A stretch of DNA of 64,000 nucleotides from Bin5 sp965242905 (GCA_965242905.1 CBDETM010000002.1:310001-374000), one strand, 5' to 3'; counted from the stretch's first letter, positions 44,894-53,923 are shown. Numbers and translations are program-made. The notes: generated from the sequence alone by a model not told the origin.

Positions 44894-45175
44894 CTGGTTT
44901 CAGGTACTCCATTCGCGTCGCTAATTCTCAGTCCACCGGTTCTGCTGGCTACGTTGCTCGTTACGGGCTATGCCAGCTTATTCCACCTGTGGACGGGCCG
45001 ATCGCTGCGGGAACTACCGCAGTATCTGATTGCGGCTGGTGTGGGATTCATGCTGGGACACTGGGTGAGCCAGACATTGCAGTGGCAAACCTGGGAGGTT
45101 GGGCAGCTCAGTCTGCTGGAGGCGACGCTGGCATCCATTATTGCCTTAATCCTGGTCCGGGTTGTCACACACTAG
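44894..45175 (+). CDS. Small two/three-helix membrane protein with probable CTG start
   Basis: 93 aa read from CTG 44894, starting VSGTPFASLILSPPVLLATLL after the initiator. Hydrophobic spans cover about 9-33, 45-60 and 74-90. AGGAGG (44881-44886), right after the mnmA stop, is spaced 7 nt from the CTG. The first canonical codon in frame is TTG 44954, which has no ribosome site and would cut helix 1. Function unknown. It probably shares the mnmA transcript. Confidence 0.65.
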   Translation: MVSGTPFASLILSPPVLLATLLVTGYASLFHLWTGRSLRELPQYLIAAGVGFMLGHWVSQTLQWQTWEVGQLSLLEATLASIIALILVRVVTH

Positions 45176-45259
45176 TGCAGTCTTCTGGGCAGGGGGGCCG
45201 GTGCAGCCGCTGGATGAGGCGGCCGTAGTAAACTGTGCCGATTGCAAAAGGAGAGCGTC

Positions 45260-45640
45260 GTGGTCAGCGCGACAGTTCGGGATATCGCCATCATTCTCGT
45301 TGCGTTAGAGATTCTCATAATGAACGGTCTGCTGGTGGTTCTGATCTGGCAGGTCTGGCGCTTGGTCAAGATGATACAGGCCGAAGTGAAACCGGTTATT
45401 CGAGACGGCCAGGAGACAGTCGGCACGGTTAAAGGTTCGGCTGAGTTTGTGAGCACGAGTATCATTTCGCCCCTGATTTCCACGAGCAGCAGACTGGCCG
45501 GGATCGTACGATCCGTACAGGTGATCAGGTCGGAATTGAAGAGTTCGATGGACGGGATGACACCGGCACGGCGCCAGTCGCGAGTTGATGACACAGAGCC
45601 GCCCCAAGAGGCGACGAAATCCCAACCTCCGGTCGCTTGA
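45260..45640 (+). CDS. DUF948-like single-span membrane protein
   Basis: 126 aa. One N-terminal membrane span (about residues 6-32, IAIILVALEILIMNGLLVVLI) is followed by an amphipathic Ser/Thr-rich helical region and a polar tail, like DUF948-type proteins. A TTG at 45242 is in frame, but the ribosome site AAAGGAG lies inside that stretch, so GTG 45260 is chosen. Function unknown. Confidence 0.72.
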   Translation: MVSATVRDIAIILVALEILIMNGLLVVLIWQVWRLVKMIQAEVKPVIRDGQETVGTVKGSAEFVSTSIISPLISTSSRLAGIVRSVQVIRSELKSSMDGMTPARRQSRVDDTEPPQEATKSQPPVA

Positions 45641-45917
45641 CAGGGCAATAGAGGATACGCCACGTAGTTGGTAGTGCAGGCCTGCCCATCATGCCAGAGC
45701 CTGAACCTCTTCATGGCGCCGCAGATTTCTAAGAATAATTCGATACCGGCCAAGGTGCTGCCACCGGCGGGTGCAGCCATGCACTCGTATCTCTTGCATG
45801 TTGCGTTGGTGTAGGTGGGGTCTTCTGACAGAAAGTCAATTCTCTCAATAATCGAATTTTTCAGACGGAATCGAACGCAGACTCCAGTATTGGATAGAGG
45901 TCCCACGGAGTGATCAG

Positions 45918-46475
45918 ATGAACTACTGGCAGACGGAGCTAATCCGACTGCGTGGTGTGGAGCCGGAGGACGGCGACACTTTCTGGCGCTGGAACCAGGA
46001 CAGCGAGATGGCGCGAAATCTTGAGTTCGTCTGGCCGCCTGTTTCTGTTTCCCAGGTACGGGAATGGGCGGCGGCAGAGGCGAAGAGGAAGATGGAAAAC
46101 GACTCTTTCAACTGGGTTATCGAAAATCGCGATGGCACGGCGGTCGGTTTCATTCACACGCACAACTGCAGTCCTCGAAACGGCGTCTTCAAGTACGGAC
46201 TCGGTGTTGAAGTCTCCCACAGGCGCAAAGGGTATGCGGCGGCGGCTGTGGTGCTGATTCTGCGCTACTATTTTGAAGAGTTGCGCTACCAGAAGGTGAC
46301 AGTTCAGATGCACAGCGAAAACGGGAGCTCCCAAGCGTTGCACGAGAGGCTAGGATTTGTACGCGAGGGGGCTGTACGGCGGGCCATCTACTCAGGCGGG
46401 CGCTTCCTAGACGAACTGTACTACGGCATGACAGTTGAGGAGTATCAACAGCGGTATGGCGAGGCAAGCGGATGA
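45918..46475 (+). CDS. GNAT N-acetyltransferase, RimJ/RimL-like
   Basis: 185 aa GNAT protein. N-terminal IRLRGVEPEDGDTFWRW, then GVEVSHRRKGYAAAAVVLIL (acetyl-CoA loop) and the closing SSQALHERLGFVREGAVRRAIYSGGRFLDELYYGM, typical of RimJ/RimL or spermidine-acetyltransferase relatives. Its TGA overlaps the next ATG (ATGA), so the two GNAT genes are translationally coupled. Target unknown. Confidence 0.88.
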   Translation: MNYWQTELIRLRGVEPEDGDTFWRWNQDSEMARNLEFVWPPVSVSQVREWAAAEAKRKMENDSFNWVIENRDGTAVGFIHTHNCSPRNGVFKYGLGVEVSHRRKGYAAAAVVLILRYYFEELRYQKVTVQMHSENGSSQALHERLGFVREGAVRRAIYSGGRFLDELYYGMTVEEYQQRYGEASG

Positions 46476-47758
46476 GTCGCCGCATCGGTGTGAAGCGGAT
46501 TGACCCGACATCTGACGGCTGGCCCAGCCAGCTGCGCGAGATAAGGAGGCACTTAGGGGACAGGTCTTCGCTGCTCCCCCATCATTTTCTGGAGGCTGTC
46601 CTACCGAAGATCGGCGGAGCCTGCGTTGCTCTCATTCAAGATGGACGCGGGGCAGCCGGTCCGCCTTGCGGCTACGCGTTTCTGCTCCCGCGGGGTACTG
46701 GCGAGGATGGCGCCACTTATACGCTGCGGTACGAGCATGTTGACGGGTCACCTGCACTTGGCGCAGACGCGGTTACCAGCGCCGTCGGCGAGGTTCTGGC
46801 TCCAGAGCAGAAGACGCACTTTTACCTGCCTGACGCGGACCACACTTTCACACCCACGCATATCGATCTCGACGGAATAATTTGTGGGCGACCCGATGCG
46901 GATGAGGCAGCGGAAGTTCGGAAGATGCAGCAGTCGATCTGGCATAGCCCTCCGGACGGGCTCTACCCAAGCGATTTGCACAGCGACGAAGGGGGCATAG
47001 GTTGCTCGCTGGTGGCCCGTGTTGACGGCGTTCTGGCCGGATTCCTGTTGGGGTTTTTCCGGTTTCCGACAGGCCCGGCCGGTGCGGGGATGCACATTTA
47101 CCGCCAGGACCTTCAGTTGGAATCTCAACTGCTTGCGGTGGCTCCGGGCAAGCGCAGGCGCCGAATCGGCCAGCTGTTGAAATGGGTGCAAGCCCGCCAA
47201 GCCGTTGAGCAGGGCATCGACTTGATCAGCTGGACTACAGACCCGCTTCTCTTTGCCAATGCCCTGCTCAACTTCAACAAATTGGGCGCAGTCGCCTGCG
47301 AATTTCAGCCGAGCCTATATTCCTTTCGCAACGAATTGAACCGGGTGATTGCCTCCAGATTGAGCATTATGTGGGCGGTTCGTTCAAGGCGAGTGCAGCT
47401 GGCGCTGTTAGGCAGAGGACAGCCAGGACCCTTGGAGGTTAATGCAGATCCAGATCTGACGGTTGTCAACCGAGCGGACGGACCGCCGCTGTTCGGCGCT
47501 ACCACTGCCCGTATCGCTATCGAGATCCCCTCAGACTGGGTGACTCTACAGAGACAGGACACGCCGACCGCGCAGCGCTGGCGCGACATCACGAACCGGC
47601 TGCTGGACCATTATCTCGGTTCGCAGCCGGGCCGGTATTTCATCACGGGTACAGGGGTAGCCGGGTCGCGGCGCTACATCATTGGCGAGCGCGTGGATGA
47701 CAGGTTGCTTGAGGCGTTGTTTGCGCCTGCGGTGCGAGAGGCGGACTGGAATCTGTAG
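46472..47758 (+). CDS. GNAT superfamily protein, COG3375-like
   Basis: 428 aa, much longer than a simple GNAT. The acetyltransferase core lies around residues 170-290 (CSLVARVDGVLAGFLLGFFRFP, LLAVAPGKRRRRIGQLLKWVQARQA, ALLNFNKLGAVACEFQP), in the pattern of predicted COG3375 acetyltransferases. N- and C-terminal extensions have no clear family. It starts at ATG inside the ATGA overlap with the upstream GNAT gene. Function unknown. Confidence 0.8.
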   Translation: MSRRIGVKRIDPTSDGWPSQLREIRRHLGDRSSLLPHHFLEAVLPKIGGACVALIQDGRGAAGPPCGYAFLLPRGTGEDGATYTLRYEHVDGSPALGADAVTSAVGEVLAPEQKTHFYLPDADHTFTPTHIDLDGIICGRPDADEAAEVRKMQQSIWHSPPDGLYPSDLHSDEGGIGCSLVARVDGVLAGFLLGFFRFPTGPAGAGMHIYRQDLQLESQLLAVAPGKRRRRIGQLLKWVQARQAVEQGIDLISWTTDPLLFANALLNFNKLGAVACEFQPSLYSFRNELNRVIASRLSIMWAVRSRRVQLALLGRGQPGPLEVNADPDLTVVNRADGPPLFGATTARIAIEIPSDWVTLQRQDTPTAQRWRDITNRLLDHYLGSQPGRYFITGTGVAGSRRYIIGERVDDRLLEALFAPAVREADWNL

Positions 47759-47807
47759 TGCTCCAAGATGCCTGGAAGAGGGAGCCGTTGGCCGGGAAGG
47801 TTCACGG

Positions 47808-48803
47808 TCAGACCAGGAGTTGGTCAATCTCGACGTCGTGGCGCAGCTTCCGGGATTGGACCATGGCGCGCTTTTGAAGTAGGCGGGGCAGGCCGAGGAG
47901 ACCAGCGATCTGGCCCCGGAGGCGGGCGCGGGCAGCGCTGCCGCGAAAGTTGCGCAGCGCGTCAAGCGCGATCGAAAGCTGTGCGCCGACAATGTGGGCG
48001 GCGTGATCCACCAGAAGAGAAGTCGGCATATTTTTGGCCAGAGTCCAGATCGTGTTGCGCCCCACGTAGAAGCTGCTCAGCTCGTCGCCGCCGCTGCCGC
48101 CGAGTTTGTGGTAGACATGCGCTGCCGGTGCAAGAACTGCTTGCCAGCCAAGGAGTTGAGCGCGGAACGAAAAGTCCACATCCTCGATATACATCCAATA
48201 ATCCTCGTCGAAGCCGTCGAGGGCTTCCCAAAGCTCGCGACGCACTGCCATCGCGCCGCCGCAGCCGCCGAATACCTGCTCCGAATTGTCGAATTGGCCG
48301 CTGTCAGTAGCCCAAACGCCTCGATTGCGTGGAATCCCGTCCCTTCCCATCATGTCCCCGGCCGTGTGGATGCGGTCGCGTTCCTCGAACAGGAGGAGCT
48401 TGGCGGCTACGATTCCCGCCTGGGGGTGGGAGCAGATTGCTTTGGCCAGTTCTGCGAGGAACTCCGGCGACGGTTGGGTGTCGTTGTTGAGAAGTACTAT
48501 GAAGCGGCCGCGGGCGGCGCGAGCACCTTGGTTGACGGTGGCGACGAATCCTGAGTTTTGGGGGCTGGCCAAGATGCGCGTTTGACGGGCGTTCTCCTGT
48601 ACCCATTGCACTGAGTCGTCGCTACTGGCGTCGTCGGCGAAGATGACTTCGAAGTCGGTAAACTGCTGCGCATCGAGGCCGGGGAACAGGTCGGGCAGGT
48701 GGTGGATGCCGTTGTAATTGGGTATGAGTACAGAGAAAAACGGAGTTTGTGCGGCTTGCTCAGTTGATTTGCGCGCAGTTGGTTTTTGACCGTTCTCGTT
48801 CAT
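47808..48803 (-). CDS. Family 2 glycosyltransferase (rhamnosyltransferase-like)
   Basis: 331 aa GT-A enzyme. PFFSVLIPNYNGIHHLPDLFPGL opens the domain, FADDASSDDSVQWV gives the first Asp pair, NNDTQPSPEFLAEL holds the metal-binding motif and FDEDYWMYIEDVDFSFRAQ the acceptor-side ED motif. Pattern is that of WcaA/RfbF-like rhamnosyltransferases. The frame begins at 48899, but homologous sequence starts at ATG 48803 (MNENGQ). It lies 13 bp downstream of rfbD, supporting use of dTDP-rhamnose. Confidence 0.87.
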   Translation of the reverse strand: MNENGQKPTARKSTEQAAQTPFFSVLIPNYNGIHHLPDLFPGLDAQQFTDFEVIFADDASSDDSVQWVQENARQTRILASPQNSGFVATVNQGARAARGRFIVLLNNDTQPSPEFLAELAKAICSHPQAGIVAAKLLLFEERDRIHTAGDMMGRDGIPRNRGVWATDSGQFDNSEQVFGGCGGAMAVRRELWEALDGFDEDYWMYIEDVDFSFRAQLLGWQAVLAPAAHVYHKLGGSGGDELSSFYVGRNTIWTLAKNMPTSLLVDHAAHIVGAQLSIALDALRNFRGSAARARLRGQIAGLLGLPRLLQKRAMVQSRKLRHDVEIDQLLV

Positions 48804-48816
48804 GTCGTACCCCAGT

Positions 48817-49662
48817 TCACCTTTTGGATTCTGTCTGCACGTAGTCGTGAAGGGCATCACGCCAGTCGCGCAGGGTGATACCGAGGGCCGCCGAGGCATT
48901 GTTGACCAGGACGGCGTGAGGGGGAGGAGTCGTCGGGCGAGGCCACTCCTCGGCGCTAATGGGTTGGATGGGAAGGGCCTCGCGTCCAGTAAGGCGCATC
49001 AGTTCGACTGCCCAGTCGTAGCGGCTGGCCCAGCCGTCGTTTATGAGATGGTAGATGCCGTAGCGTTGTGTTTCGATCAGCTTTGCGATGGCGGCGGCTA
49101 CATCCGGGGCGTAGGTTGGGTTACCGAACTCGTCGTTCACAACGCGAAGAGCGCCGTGCCGGTCTGCCGCGGCGCTGATCTTGGCGGTGAAGTTGTTGCC
49201 CCCCGCGCCGTAGAGCCACGCTACACGAACGATGTAAAGGCGGTCCAGTGATAAGGCTGCGGCTCGTTCTCCCGCGGCCTTGCTGCGGGCGTATACGCTG
49301 CCGGGGCAGGTCTGTTCGTATTCGTGGTAGAAGCATCCGGCCTCGCCGGCGAATACCTCGTTGGTACTTATCTGTACCAGTGTTCCACCGCAGCGGGCGC
49401 AACCTTCGGCCAGGTATTTGGGGCCGAGGGCATTTACGTTGAATGCAAACTGCGGGGCTTCTTCGGCACCGTCGACGTCGGTCCAGGCGGCAGCATTGAT
49501 AACGAAGTCAGGGGCGGCTTCTGCCACAGCGTCGGCAATCGCGGGGTCTGTGATGTCGTACCGGGGGCGCGTCCAGCAGGTAAGCTGCCCTGCGGAGCTA
49601 AAGCAGGAAGCCAGGGCCTGTCCTAGTTGTCCGTTTACGCCTGTAATCAGAATGTGCGGCAT
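48817..49662 (-). CDS. rfbD: dTDP-4-dehydrorhamnose reductase
   Basis: Last step of dTDP-L-rhamnose synthesis. 281 aa. The Rossmann loop TGVNGQLGQ (7-15), STNEVFAG, and the YxxxK catalytic pair in YARSKAAGE fit the RmlD/RfbD family. rfbA, rfbB and rfbC are not in the window. A glycosyltransferase gene follows directly on the same strand, so the pair may add rhamnose to a surface glycan. Confidence 0.92.
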   Translation of the reverse strand: MPHILITGVNGQLGQALASCFSSAGQLTCWTRPRYDITDPAIADAVAEAAPDFVINAAAWTDVDGAEEAPQFAFNVNALGPKYLAEGCARCGGTLVQISTNEVFAGEAGCFYHEYEQTCPGSVYARSKAAGERAAALSLDRLYIVRVAWLYGAGGNNFTAKISAAADRHGALRVVNDEFGNPTYAPDVAAAIAKLIETQRYGIYHLINDGWASRYDWAVELMRLTGREALPIQPISAEEWPRPTTPPPHAVLVNNASAALGITLRDWRDALHDYVQTESKR

Positions 49663-50189
49663 GGAGTTGTTTCTGCGGTCCGGTTTGCCCTCGTGAACGC
49701 CAGAGGCTTAGGCGTTTCAGTATACCTGACATCTTGCGAGCGGCAGAAGATTCACCTGCATTGGTAGTTGCGAAGCCATTTTCTCTGTGCGTGTTGTGTG
49801 CGGTCTACCGGGTCAAGAGTGACGGGGTTTAGTGTCAGGACTTCTGAAGCGGGCTCGCGATGGTCATTGCGGTGAAGGTTGGGTATGTATGGGGGTATCT
49901 TCGCCGGTCTCGCCTGCGCTAGCACATACTCGGAATCCGCCAAGACGCGAGAGGGGGGTGAAGCCCGGCCGCCGCGAGACGACGACTTCAAATTCGCCAG
50001 ACACTCGCTACGGCGCGGACAGGAGGGGGGGCGTTGCGGGGGCGGAGCCCCCGCACAAGGGAGGGCCGAATAGGCCCGACCGCCCAAAAAATCGAGGAGA
50101 GAGTGAAGAGGAGTGAGGAGAGAGAATCTCGCTCGCCTCGTGCAAGTTGGCGAACTGTGAGTGGCATGGTAGTTGCGTTCTCAGCTTGC
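49663..50189. other. Intergenic region with repeat copy C
   Basis: 527 bp between rfbD and the alpha/beta hydrolase, mostly occupied by repeat copy C. No gene is supported. Confidence 0.6.
49773..50125 (+). repeat. Dispersed intergenic repeat, copy C
   Basis: Third copy. Core at 50031-50085, identical to copy B over 55 bp and one base different from copy A. The purine-rich GAGGAGAGAGTGAAGAG tail follows, as in copy B. Confidence 0.87.
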
Positions 50190-51215
50190 TCAGGTGTCTT
50201 GGGCCAGGAGGGCTCTGATCAGATCTGGAAGGCAGTTTCGGAGGGGGAAGAGATCGTTGTAGCCAACGTGGCCTCCGTAGGGCAGGACGTGGACACGCAG
50301 TTGGGGATGGGCAGGCAGTTGGGTGAAATCGTCCGAGGGTATGAGCGGGTCGTTGGCCGCGGTGAGAATTGTCAGCGGGGCGGCGAGGCCGTGAAATTCA
50401 CTGGGCTGGACTGAATAGGCGTCCAAGTATTCTTCCACGCCACTGTAGTGGGACATGCTTTTGGTCACCCAGTCGCTCATTTCCCAGATCGTCGGGACGG
50501 AAGCCAAGGGTGTAAAGTCGTATAGTTCGGGAAACAGTTGTTGCTTCTTGAGGAGCGAATCCAGCCAGCGGCGGCGAAAGTAGCGGCGCAGGAGCCGGTG
50601 GTTGTCCAGCAGAATGCATGTGAGCCGGGGATTGAGGACGGGATTGACCGCTATGGCCCGGCGCAGGTTGGGGATGGGACTAAGGGCATGGCGCAGTGCC
50701 ATGCGGACGACGAAATTGCCGCCGAGAGAGGCGCCGATGATGAAGAAAGGCCTACCAGCAGCGAGAAGGCCAACCTGCTGGGTCGCGGCGTGGAACTCCT
50801 CGATGAGGGTTGCGAAAAAGATCCCCGTGTTGAGGTGGTGCGTCGGTCCATGGTCGCGCATGTTGATGCGGACGACGTCATATCCTGTGCGAATCAGAGA
50901 GCTGCCCAGGATGAGATTGTAGGCGGAGTGGCTGTCTCCTTCCCAACCGTGCACCAGCATTGCCAGACCTTTAGGAGGTGTTTGCGGGTCGACGGAGTTC
51001 CGGTGCGGCGTGTAGAATCCAAGCAGCCGCACGGCCCGGCCTGGATCGAGATCCGTCCTGTCAGGTCCGGCGTCAAACAGGACTATCTGTTCGTCTTCGT
51101 TGACTAACGCGGCGTCCCGGGGGATGTGGCGGCCAAGAATCGTCTGCAGATTGCCATCGCGTAGAAGCCTGTGGGGCTGGTACTGGTTCTCTGGGTCAGG
51201 GTGCTTTGCGTGCAT
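50190..51215 (-). CDS. Alpha/beta hydrolase, YheT-like
   Basis: 341 aa hydrolase of the YheT/ABHD1-3 type. N-terminal LLRDGNLQTILGRHIPR, AMLVHGWEGDSHSAY (oxyanion region), nucleophile Ser163 in GASLGG, Asp289 in NDPLIP and His316 in GGHVGY form the triad. Probably an esterase or lipase on short acyl substrates; the true substrate is unknown. No strong SD precedes the ATG. Confidence 0.87.
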   Translation of the reverse strand: MHAKHPDPENQYQPHRLLRDGNLQTILGRHIPRDAALVNEDEQIVLFDAGPDRTDLDPGRAVRLLGFYTPHRNSVDPQTPPKGLAMLVHGWEGDSHSAYNLILGSSLIRTGYDVVRINMRDHGPTHHLNTGIFFATLIEEFHAATQQVGLLAAGRPFFIIGASLGGNFVVRMALRHALSPIPNLRRAIAVNPVLNPRLTCILLDNHRLLRRYFRRRWLDSLLKKQQLFPELYDFTPLASVPTIWEMSDWVTKSMSHYSGVEEYLDAYSVQPSEFHGLAAPLTILTAANDPLIPSDDFTQLPAHPQLRVHVLPYGGHVGYNDLFPLRNCLPDLIRALLAQDT

Positions 51216-51345
51216 GTTTGAACTCGTGAGGCCTAACCTATTGTATCGCGGGGCTGACGGGCTTCGAACAAAAAAGCGGCCTGGCTTGAAGGCGGGGTTT
51301 AGATGTGCGGCCGAAGCCGGATTCTTGCCCCATGACAGGTCGTCT

Positions 51346-51374
51346 TTGCACGGTGGACTTTAATGCGATACAAT
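51346..51374 (+). promoter_or_regulatory. Promoter before the alpha-oxoamine synthase gene
   Basis: -35 TTGCAC (51346-51351), 17-bp spacer, -10 TACAAT (51369-51374). A second perfect -10 TATAAT lies at 51479-51484 but has no matching -35. Confidence 0.6.
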
Positions 51375-51398
51375 TCTATGATATTATTCTCGCGCCCT

Positions 51399-51410
51399 TC
51401 GTCTAGACGA
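51399..51410. promoter_or_regulatory. 12-bp palindrome in the leader
   Basis: TCGTCTAGACGA, self-complementary, about 18 bp past the predicted start site. It lies in a stretch (51393-51420) that also resembles the 5' end and D-arm of tRNA-Glu. An operator is one reading; no 3' tRNA half follows. Confidence 0.35.
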
Positions 51411-51514
51411 TTGGGTCGGCTGTTTTTTGCTGGCGGACATTGGCATATACAATTATCCCGGTGCCTTCTCTGCCCTAGTATAATGTAATGTAGTGGAAAA
51501 CGAGGTCTCATACA

Positions 51515-52828
51515 ATGGTTAATCAGTTAGCGCGCCTTGGAGCGGAGCCAGTTGGGGTCCATCCCGATGGTCTCTCCACGGCGGCGATAGACGCCCCTTC
51601 TTTTGAGTCCTTTCTGAACGGCGATGGTGAACTGGTCGATGCTTTTTCGCAGGGAATCGATGCCTGGTGGGAACGGACGGCAGAGGCAAAAGCAAGCGAA
51701 CACTACTACTATTTTCAGCCGGTAGATTCACTTGAGGGGCCATGGGTACATACTGAGGGCAAGCGCAAGCTGATGTTTGCGACCTACAGTTACCTGGGAC
51801 TGATAAACCATCCTCGCATTGTGGCAGCAGCCAAAGAGGCGGCAGACAAATATGGAACCGGCACTCATGGCGTACGCATTCTCGGCGGCACGCTAGATCT
51901 CCACACCAAGATGGAGAGGACGATTGCCGATTTCGCACGGAGAGAAGAGGCCATTGTCTACAGTTCCGGCTATGTTACCAATCTGGCCACGGTCAGCACG
52001 ATTGTCGGACGCGGAGACTGGGTATTTTCGGACAGGTGGAATCATGCGAGTATAGTCGATGGCTGTTTGCTGGCCAGAGGCAAGTTTGTCCGCTTCCGCC
52101 ATAACGACATGGATGACCTCGAAAGACAGTTGCGGCGCGCTCCGGAAGGGGCAGGGAAGCTGGTCATCGCGGACGCCGTGTTTTCGATGGACGGCGACAT
52201 CTTCAATCTGCCGGATGCGCATGAGATTTGCAGACGATACAATGCGAGGCTGATGCTGGACGAGGCACACAGCATCGGCGTACTGGGCAAGACCGGACAT
52301 GGGATCGAGGAGCATTTTGACATGTACGGCTCCATCGATCTGAAGATGGGTACACTCAGCAAGGCGATTCCGGGCATTGGAGGCTATGTGGCGGGCAGCG
52401 ACAAGCTGGTCACATATTTGCGGCATACTGCGCGCGGCTTTGTATTCAGTGCCGCATTGCCGCCGTCGGTGGCAGCTGCCATTACCGAAGGCTTCAATGT
52501 GCTGGAAGATGAAGGTACAGAGCGCAATCGCATCCTCCTCCGCAATGCGCAGCAGTTCACTAGCGGTCTGCAGGCCGCCGGTTTCGACACCGGTCAGACC
52601 GAGTCGCCGATCGTTCCAATCATGGTCGGGACTGAAGAACGCGCATTTGCAATGACCAAATTCTGTCAAGACAACGGCATATTTGTACTGCCTGTTCTGC
52701 CGCCGGCCGTTAAGGAAGGAACCGCCCGCTTGCGGGCCAACGTTACGGCTGCCCACACTGAAGAAGACATTGAGTTTGCATTGAGCGTCTTCATCAAGGC
52801 GGGACGCCATATTGGCGTGATTGAATGA
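51515..52828 (+). CDS. PLP-dependent alpha-oxoamine synthase-type enzyme
   Basis: Class II aminotransferase-fold enzyme of 437 aa, in the family of 2-amino-3-ketobutyrate CoA ligase, 8-amino-7-oxononanoate synthase and serine palmitoyltransferase. His177 stacks on PLP (WNHASIVDG), Asp249 lies in LDEAHS, and Lys283 in GTLSKAIPG is the Schiff-base residue. It carries an extra 55-residue N terminus before the usual core. It condenses an amino acid with an acyl-CoA; the pair is not known. The next gene is probably functionally linked. Confidence 0.87.
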   Translation: MVNQLARLGAEPVGVHPDGLSTAAIDAPSFESFLNGDGELVDAFSQGIDAWWERTAEAKASEHYYYFQPVDSLEGPWVHTEGKRKLMFATYSYLGLINHPRIVAAAKEAADKYGTGTHGVRILGGTLDLHTKMERTIADFARREEAIVYSSGYVTNLATVSTIVGRGDWVFSDRWNHASIVDGCLLARGKFVRFRHNDMDDLERQLRRAPEGAGKLVIADAVFSMDGDIFNLPDAHEICRRYNARLMLDEAHSIGVLGKTGHGIEEHFDMYGSIDLKMGTLSKAIPGIGGYVAGSDKLVTYLRHTARGFVFSAALPPSVAAAITEGFNVLEDEGTERNRILLRNAQQFTSGLQAAGFDTGQTESPIVPIMVGTEERAFAMTKFCQDNGIFVLPVLPPAVKEGTARLRANVTAAHTEEDIEFALSVFIKAGRHIGVIE

Positions 52829-52919
52829 GGCAAGTGGGGCAGATTGCGTGAGTGCCGGATGCGCCGGTCATTTGCCGCGCAATGGGGCCGAAACTTAAGG
52901 GGCCCGAAGTAGATTCACA

Positions 52920-53810
52920 ATGAAACGGGTCGTCTCCATCAGCTTGGGCAGCAGCAAGCGCAATAAACGGGTCGAGACCACGATCCGGGATGAGCAGGTC
53001 GTTCTGGAGCGGATCGGCGCCGATGGAGACCAGAAACGGATGCGGCGTCTGTTTCTGGAACATGACGGCCAGGTGGACGCCTTTGGTTTTGGCGGTGCAG
53101 ACCTCGGCCTTGAGGTAAACGAGCGCTACTTTCCGCTCCATTCGGTCCGCAGCATCGTTGCCGGTGTACAATCGCCGGTGGTTGACGGCGGCGGCATTCG
53201 CACCGTTGTGGAGCGACAGACTGCGCAGCGACTGCAGAATCACCTGCCCCCACATTCCAAGCGAGTATTATTTTGTGTGGCTGTCGGCCGCTATGCGATG
53301 GTGCGCGGCTTTCTGGACATGGGTTATCAGCCGCTATTTGGCGACCTGGCTTTCGGTCTGGGAATCCCTGTTTTCTTGCGAAGTCTGAGCACCCTTCATT
53401 TGCTGGCCCGGATTCTGCTGCCGGTCATGTCCCGATTACCTTTCTCCTGGATCTACCCAACCGGGGAACAACAGGAGCAGATCGTCCCCAAATTCGCGGC
53501 ACAGTACGGTTGGGCCTCGATCATTGCCGATGATTTTCATTACATCAAGCAGCACTTGCCCCCGAGCCTGGAAGGCAAGATCATTGTGACAAACACCACA
53601 ACGGACGAAGACATAAGCCTTCTCAAGGAGCGAGGCGTTTCCCATCTGGCTACGGTGACACCGCGATTGGATGGGCGCAGTTTTGGAACGAACGTGATGG
53701 AGGCGGCCCTAACGGCCCTGGCTGGCAAAGGGCGTCCGCTATCCGCTGCGGAACTGAAGGAGATGTTGGATGAGGAAGGGATGACACCCAGCCTGCTGGC
53801 ACTGCGTTGA
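52920..53810 (+). CDS. Conserved protein often labelled 'quinate 5-dehydrogenase'
   Basis: 296 aa. Opens KRVVSISLGSSKRNKRVETTI, followed by VDAFGFGGADLGLEV, and has a long polar C-terminal half (FPFSWIYPTGEQQEQ and the TVTPRLDGRSFGTNVMEA block). Automated annotation calls such proteins quinate 5-dehydrogenase, as I recall from Thermus and Chloroflexota, but I know of no biochemical support. No GxGxxG dinucleotide loop is seen. It lies 91 bp after the PLP enzyme and probably works with it. Confidence 0.72.
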   Translation: MKRVVSISLGSSKRNKRVETTIRDEQVVLERIGADGDQKRMRRLFLEHDGQVDAFGFGGADLGLEVNERYFPLHSVRSIVAGVQSPVVDGGGIRTVVERQTAQRLQNHLPPHSKRVLFCVAVGRYAMVRGFLDMGYQPLFGDLAFGLGIPVFLRSLSTLHLLARILLPVMSRLPFSWIYPTGEQQEQIVPKFAAQYGWASIIADDFHYIKQHLPPSLEGKIIVTNTTTDEDISLLKERGVSHLATVTPRLDGRSFGTNVMEAALTALAGKGRPLSAAELKEMLDEEGMTPSLLALR

Positions 53811-53923
53811 AGGGAAGAGATAAAGGCAGCACAGCCAGACTCGAAAGGGTAGCTTCAGGTACGCCTGGCAAATACGTTAAACAGCCCGATAAGGGCATTC
53901 ACTGAAAGGGAGCAGTATTGTAG

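Noticed and set aside
45172..45906. 244-codon minus-strand frame, Cys-rich at its N terminus, partly intergenic
   Set aside because: Its second half is antisense to the DUF948-like gene, which has a ribosome site and membrane span. The first half has no recognisable domain, so I treat it as chance, though the intergenic part (45641-45906) was considered.
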